DNA from: Callorhinus ursinus
Taxonomy: Eukaryota > Chordata > Mammalia > Carnivora > Otariidae
Reading direction: 5' to 3'
Length of the DNA: 64,000 bases
NCBI RefSeq assembly: GCF_003265705.1
Contig: NW_020312968.1
Location: 688,305-752,304 of the forward strand
The notes beneath the pieces were generated by a model. The model was not told the origin of the DNA. It did not search any database and saw nothing but the letters and a program-made list of their open reading frames with translations. The translations under genes were made by a program, and so were the position numbers. Shown here in pieces: positions 60,160 to 64,000 of the stretch. Position 1 is the first letter of the stretch. Every line of letters begins with the position of its first letter.

Positions 60160-61062
60160 TTTAGAACAGTTTTAGTTTCATAGCAAAAGTGAGCAGAAAA
60201 CACAGACACTTCTCATATATCCCCACTCCTATACTCGCACAGCCTCCCCCTCTATCAACAGCCAGCAGCAGAATGGTTCATTTGGTAAGATCTATGAACC
60301 TACACTGACACATCATGATCACCCGAAGTCCACAGTTGACATTAGGGTTCACCCTTGGTGTTGTCTCTGGGTTCTGACAAATGTATAATGACATGTATCT
60401 ACCATTGTAGTATCATACAGAATAGTTTCACTGCCCTAAAAATCCTCTGGGCTCTAACTATTCATCCCTCCCTTCCCCCTAAGCCCTGGCAAGCTCTGAT
60501 TTTTACTGTCTACAGAGTTTTGCCTTTTCCAGAATGACATGTAGTTGGAATCATACAGTGTGTATCCTCTTCAGATTGGCTTCTTTTTTTTTCTTAAGAT
60601 TTTTATTTATTTAGTGAGAGAGGGAGAGAATGATAGAGAGAGAGCATGAAAGGGAAGGCGGGTCAGAGGGAGAAGCAGACTCCCTGCCGAGCAGGGAGCC
60701 CAATGCGGGACTCGATCCTGGAACTCCAGGATCATGACCTGAGCCGAAGGCAGTCGCCCAACCAACTCAGCCACCCAGCCGCCCCTTCAGATTGGCTTCT
60801 GTACTTAGTTATATACATTTATGCTTCCTCTATGTCTTTGCATGCCTGATAGTCCATTTCTTTTAGTCTTGAATAATATTCCATTTTCTGGATGGACCAC
60901 ATTCTTCCATTCACCTACTGAAGGACATCTTGGTTTCTTCTGAGTCTGGCAATTCTGAGTAATGATGCTTTAAACATCTATGCGCAGGTTTTTGTGTGGA
61001 CATATGTTTTCAACTCATTTGGGTAAATGCTAAGGAGCACAATTGCTGGATCCTTTGTTCAC
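60160..61062 (-). mobile_element. L1M 3' part, antisense
   Basis: It is homologous over most of its length to the L1M at 38.1-39.1 kb in the same orientation. Shared landmarks are 'atgaacctac', 'tgacatgtatc', 'cactgccctaaaaatc', 'attcacctactgaaggacat' and 'ttttgtgtggacatatgttt'. It is 5'-truncated at about 61.06 kb and carries a SINE at 60585. There is no intact frame. Confidence 0.85.
60585..60784 (-). mobile_element. CAN-SINE inside L1M with perfect duplication
   Basis: 'aagatttttatttatttagt', 'gaagcagactccctgccgag', 'gatcctggaactccaggatc' and the head 'actcagccacccagccgccc'. Flanks cttcagattggcttct lie at 60569-60584 and 60785-60800, 16 of 16 identical. Confidence 0.95.
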
Positions 61063-61065
61063 TTT

Positions 61066-61165
61066 TAACATATATGCATATTACCCTCTCTCTGGGACTG
61101 CAAGCTGCTTGAGGGCAAGGAGCACATTAGATCTCTGCAATTCCAGCAGAGCATGGTATACTCTT
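61066..61165 (+). repeat. L2 LINE 3' fragment
   Basis: 'ctctctctgggactgcaagc' and 'tgcttgagggcaaggagcac' match the L2 3' UTR phrase that normally reads 'ctgtgagctccttgagggca'. The terminal repeat is missing. Confidence 0.6.
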
Positions 61166-61354
61166 GCACAGAACAAGAATATCGTATTATGTTTTCTGTT
61201 TTATAAGCTTTCTTACAGATTCTCCCTCTCCTCCTTAGTTGTTATACTTCTTGCTTACTTTAACAGTCCAAGATCACTACTGTCTTCATACTCATACAAT
61301 TATACCCATAATAACAACACTCAAACTTTGTTGGCCAAGTAGCACCCATTCAAC

Positions 61355-61478
61355 TCTGCTGTTGCGGCGTGTAAAAGGAGCCATAGACAGTATGTGAACA
61401 ATGAGTATGGCTGTGTTCCAATAAAACTTTATCTACAAAGACAGGCTGTGGGCTGGGTTTGCATTAGAGGCATTGCTT
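61355..61478 (+). repeat. hAT-type DNA transposon fragment (copy 1)
   Basis: 'gagccatagacagtatgtga', 'atggctgtgttccaataaaa' and 'ctttatctacaaagacaggc' belong to a non-autonomous family whose ends read 'caggggtcggcaaac'. One half is missing. A second copy is at 63549. Confidence 0.65.
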
Positions 61479-61739
61479 TAAAGTCACATATTACTTTTGA
61501 CTAGTAAAAATTAATTGCTTAATTTTTTTTTTTTTACAGATTTGTTGAGTTTGATTAATCTTTATTTACAAAATTTGGTATCAAGTGTCATTTGATCGTT
61601 GCCAATATTCAAATTCGCCCTGAACAACGAAGAGCTACCTCTACTGAGAACACGAACATTTGACATAAAGTAAGATAGGGTGCAACAGCTAGGAACATTG
61701 GAGCCACGGCACATCATCCTCCAAGGGAATCACTTTTGA

Positions 61740-62185
61740 ATCTATTGGGCTGACTAAATGCTGTGAAAACAACCCTAAATCTCAGTGACTTAGCAAAATA
61801 AGCTATTTTCATCTTTTCTTGCAGTCCAGTGAAGGTCAGTAGGGGTGAGAGGGAAGTGCCCAGCCCCAGGCTCCTGTCATTAGGGACCAAATTTCCTTCC
61901 TTTCAGTGACTCAGTCACCTTCTGCATGGTCTTGAGGATCTCCAGCAGTTGTTGGTGCGCGGCCAGCAGATGAGGAAAGAGAGGGAGTATGGATGATCCT
62001 GCTGAAGGGTTTATTGGCAGACCTGGAGGGGCATGGTTCCCTCTGCCCACATTTCATTGGTCAGAGCTCAGTCATGTGACCACACCTAACTGCAATGGAA
62101 GCTGGGAAATGTAGTCTAGTCCTAAGGTCAGGAAGTAGAGGAAATGGTCAGCGTGAACATCTGGTCAGTTTCTAATATAGGGCCT
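61740..62185. repeat. Ancient interspersed repeat, family unassigned
   Basis: 'gggctgactaaatgctgtga', 'cctaaatctcagtgacttag', then 'tcattggtcagagctcagtc' and 'aagctgggaaatgtagtcta' are phrases that recur across mammalian genomes in one fixed order, so this is a repeat. I cannot name it confidently. Confidence 0.5.
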
Positions 62186-62221
62186 TTGAGGGCTAAGAGT
62201 TACAGTGTGTTGTAGGTTTTT

Positions 62222-62340
62222 AAAAAAGTGAACATATTATACTATCATACTATATATCCATACTATGTATTATACTGTTATACTATATATGTTCATATAA
62301 CATATGACATACAATAACATATAACATATGAACATAAAAC
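62222..62340. repeat. AT-rich block with inverted repeat
   Basis: Almost only A and T, built of 'actat' and 'acata' words. tatgttcatat (62288-62298) is matched by atatgaacata (62326-62336), an 11-base inverted repeat with a 27-base loop. Confidence 0.8.
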
Positions 62341-62859
62341 ATACTCCATAACCACATTTTGTAATTAATAAGTAGTCAAGAGTCTGAGTACTAAGGTCCA
62401 GTTAACATGTAAGTCTCTATTTTGTGATGAAGAGAAATGCTTCATTAGTTTGACCAAGTACACTCCCAATGTATCATAAGGAGTATTATTGCCAGATTTT
62501 TACCTCATGCCCTCCTGAAAGGGAATCAACATTTCTAGATGTTCACCCTGACAAATTTAATTTTAGGAAAAACACACAAGGCAACTGTAAAAATGACCAA
62601 TGTTATTTTATAAAGTTTGCTGGAACTATGTCAAGGGTAAGGTAGCATGTGTGGTGGTTTAAGAAAACCACAGTCTTTCTGGGCATTATGTGGCTTTGAA
62701 GCTGGATATCTTCTTTTTTTGGAATGAGGCAAATTGGGTGAACTAGAGTAATAAAAGTATTTCTATTGAAGGTCTCCAGAAGATTATAAAATAGAGAAAT
62801 CAGAGGATTTGGGGCCTAAGTTTTAGTTTGTGGCTTCTATAAAAAGTATCTGTGAGAAT

Positions 62860-63000
62860 TTGGGTAAGTTCTTTACTTTCTCTGTGCTGCAGGTCGTTAT
62901 CTTGTAAAATGGAGATAATATCGAACTTTCAGGGCTATTTGGAGAGTTAAATTAGAAAATGTATGTGAAAGCAGGTATTCTACAAATTCTAGGTCCTCCT
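62860..63000 (-). repeat. MIR SINE, antisense
   Basis: 'tgtaaaatggagataatatc' and 'ctatttggagagttaaatta' with 'gaaaatgtatgtgaaagcag' are antisense MIR landmarks. Confidence 0.7.
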
Positions 63001-63004
63001 TGCT

Positions 63005-63135
63005 CCACTGCTAGCTCAGTCACTGACAAGCTGTTTGAACTTGGAAAATTCTCTTTACTTTTCGGGGCTCACTTTTCTCATCTGTAGAATAAAGATGTTG
63101 GATTAAATAACGTCTAAATTCCTTTGAGCTTTAAA
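63005..63135 (-). repeat. MIR3-like SINE, antisense
   Basis: 'acttttctcatctgtagaat', 'aaagatgttggattaaataa' and 'ttcctttgagctttaaaatt' fit the MIR3-type antisense core. It follows directly on another MIR, so two insertions are adjacent. Confidence 0.6.
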
Positions 63136-63548
63136 ATTCACGGGCAATGTATGAGAGTTTCATATTTGGGGACGTAATAAAAAGAGAATTTTGAAAACAA
63201 AATTGTACCTGAAAAGTAGTTTTTACAATCTTATATGTGTCTCTGTGTGTGTCTGAGGCAGAGTAAAGGAAGACAAAAGAGACCCAACGTGCACTAACCC
63301 TGATTTTCAGTTACTTATAAACCAGGATATAAGATAGAGTATAAGTCATCATCTCCATGTCCTTTCATATCTACCCCTCCTTTAAATATTCACTGATCTA
63401 TAACATCCCTTATGAAAATGTTTTTGCTTTATCAGTTCTTAAGATAAGTGTATGCATCCTACCCCTCTCCTACACTGTTTCCTTGAGAGCCGAGTCTGTG
63501 TTCTGTCTTGATCACATTAATAGAGCCTTCCATAGTGACCAGAATAAT

Positions 63549-63880
63549 AGGGTTTGGCAAAAATTTTCTGTAAAAGGCCAGGTAGTAAATATTTTTGGCT
63601 TTGTGAGCCATACAATCTCTGTCACCACTACTAACTCTGCTGTCGTAGCTCAAGGTCACAGACAGTCCATAAACGAATGAGGGTGGCTATGTTTCCAAAA
63701 AAACCCCTTTATTCGTAGACATTGAACTTTGAATTTCATATAATTCTCATGAAATAGTCTTCTTATTTTGATTTATTTTTTACCCTTCAAAAATGCAAAA
63801 AACATTAGCTCATGGGTTATATAAAAGCAGGCAGCAGGCTGGCTATGGTCCATGGAAGATAGTTTACTGACCCCTGGTGA
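63549..63880 (-). repeat. hAT-type DNA transposon (copy 2)
   Basis: The left side 'gggtttggcaaaaattttct' with 'gtaaaaggccaggtagtaaa' and the right side 'agtttactgacccctgg' match a hAT family ending 'gtttgccgacccctg'. Inner phrases 'gtgagccatacaatctctgt' and 'cagtccataaacgaatgagg' are shared with the copy at 61355. It is near full length. The strand is nominal. Confidence 0.7.
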
Positions 63881-64000
63881 ATGCTATAAATTCTTATTAG
63901 TGTTTGCTGCTGAATTCAATTAAGTAGGGATTTATTTATAAATTTTTATTTTCAAAAACAGTACGTAAGATGTCATTCTCTCCCTATCCTGTTAGAGCTA

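Overview
The window is carnivoran nuclear DNA with no protein-coding gene that I can support. Every long open frame lies in a repeat or looks like chance: the longest non-repeat ones are 130-147 codons, with no recognisable domain or exon structure. The organism call rests on about fourteen tRNA-Lys-type CAN-SINEs and on short carnivore-type L1 tails. The SINE bodies are of the kinds abundant in arctoids (bears, mustelids, pinnipeds), and the typical young canid SINE head is absent. I therefore infer a non-dog caniform, species not determined.

Layout: 1-6.4 kb is mostly unique sequence with two AT-rich stretches that look like conserved non-coding DNA. 6.4-17.5 kb mixes unique DNA with L2, MIR, a Tigger2-like DNA transposon, hAT fossils, CAN-SINEs (two in tandem sharing one target site) and a (CA)n microsatellite. 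17.7-21.6 kb is a stack of old L1 pieces with younger insertions. 21.6-24.5 kb is unique, with candidate conserved elements. 24.5-26.3 kb is an antisense old L1. 26.3-35.4 kb is mostly unique, with ancient LTRs, SINEs and simple repeats. 35.4-49.3 kb is almost all retroelement: a MLT2-like LTR, a HAL1-like element, an antisense L1M carrying an MLT1 LTR and a SINE, then a full-length but dead sense L1 (42.5-49.3 kb) with its target-site duplication still visible. 49.3-58.5 kb is unique DNA with MIR/L2, a SINE, an MLT1 LTR and simple repeats. 58.56-59.66 kb is repeat-free, keeps CpGs and carries homeodomain, POU and PBX/MEIS-like motifs; it is the best candidate for a functional element (a distal enhancer). 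60.1-64 kb returns to L1M, SINE, L2, MIR and hAT fossils.

Taken together this is a gene desert or a very large intron. The likely functional content is cis-regulatory. The rest is a readable record of insertions, with nested order and target-site duplications. I found no new mobile or defence system. All repeat names come from recognising family sequences by eye, and their edges are approximate unless a target-site duplication is described.
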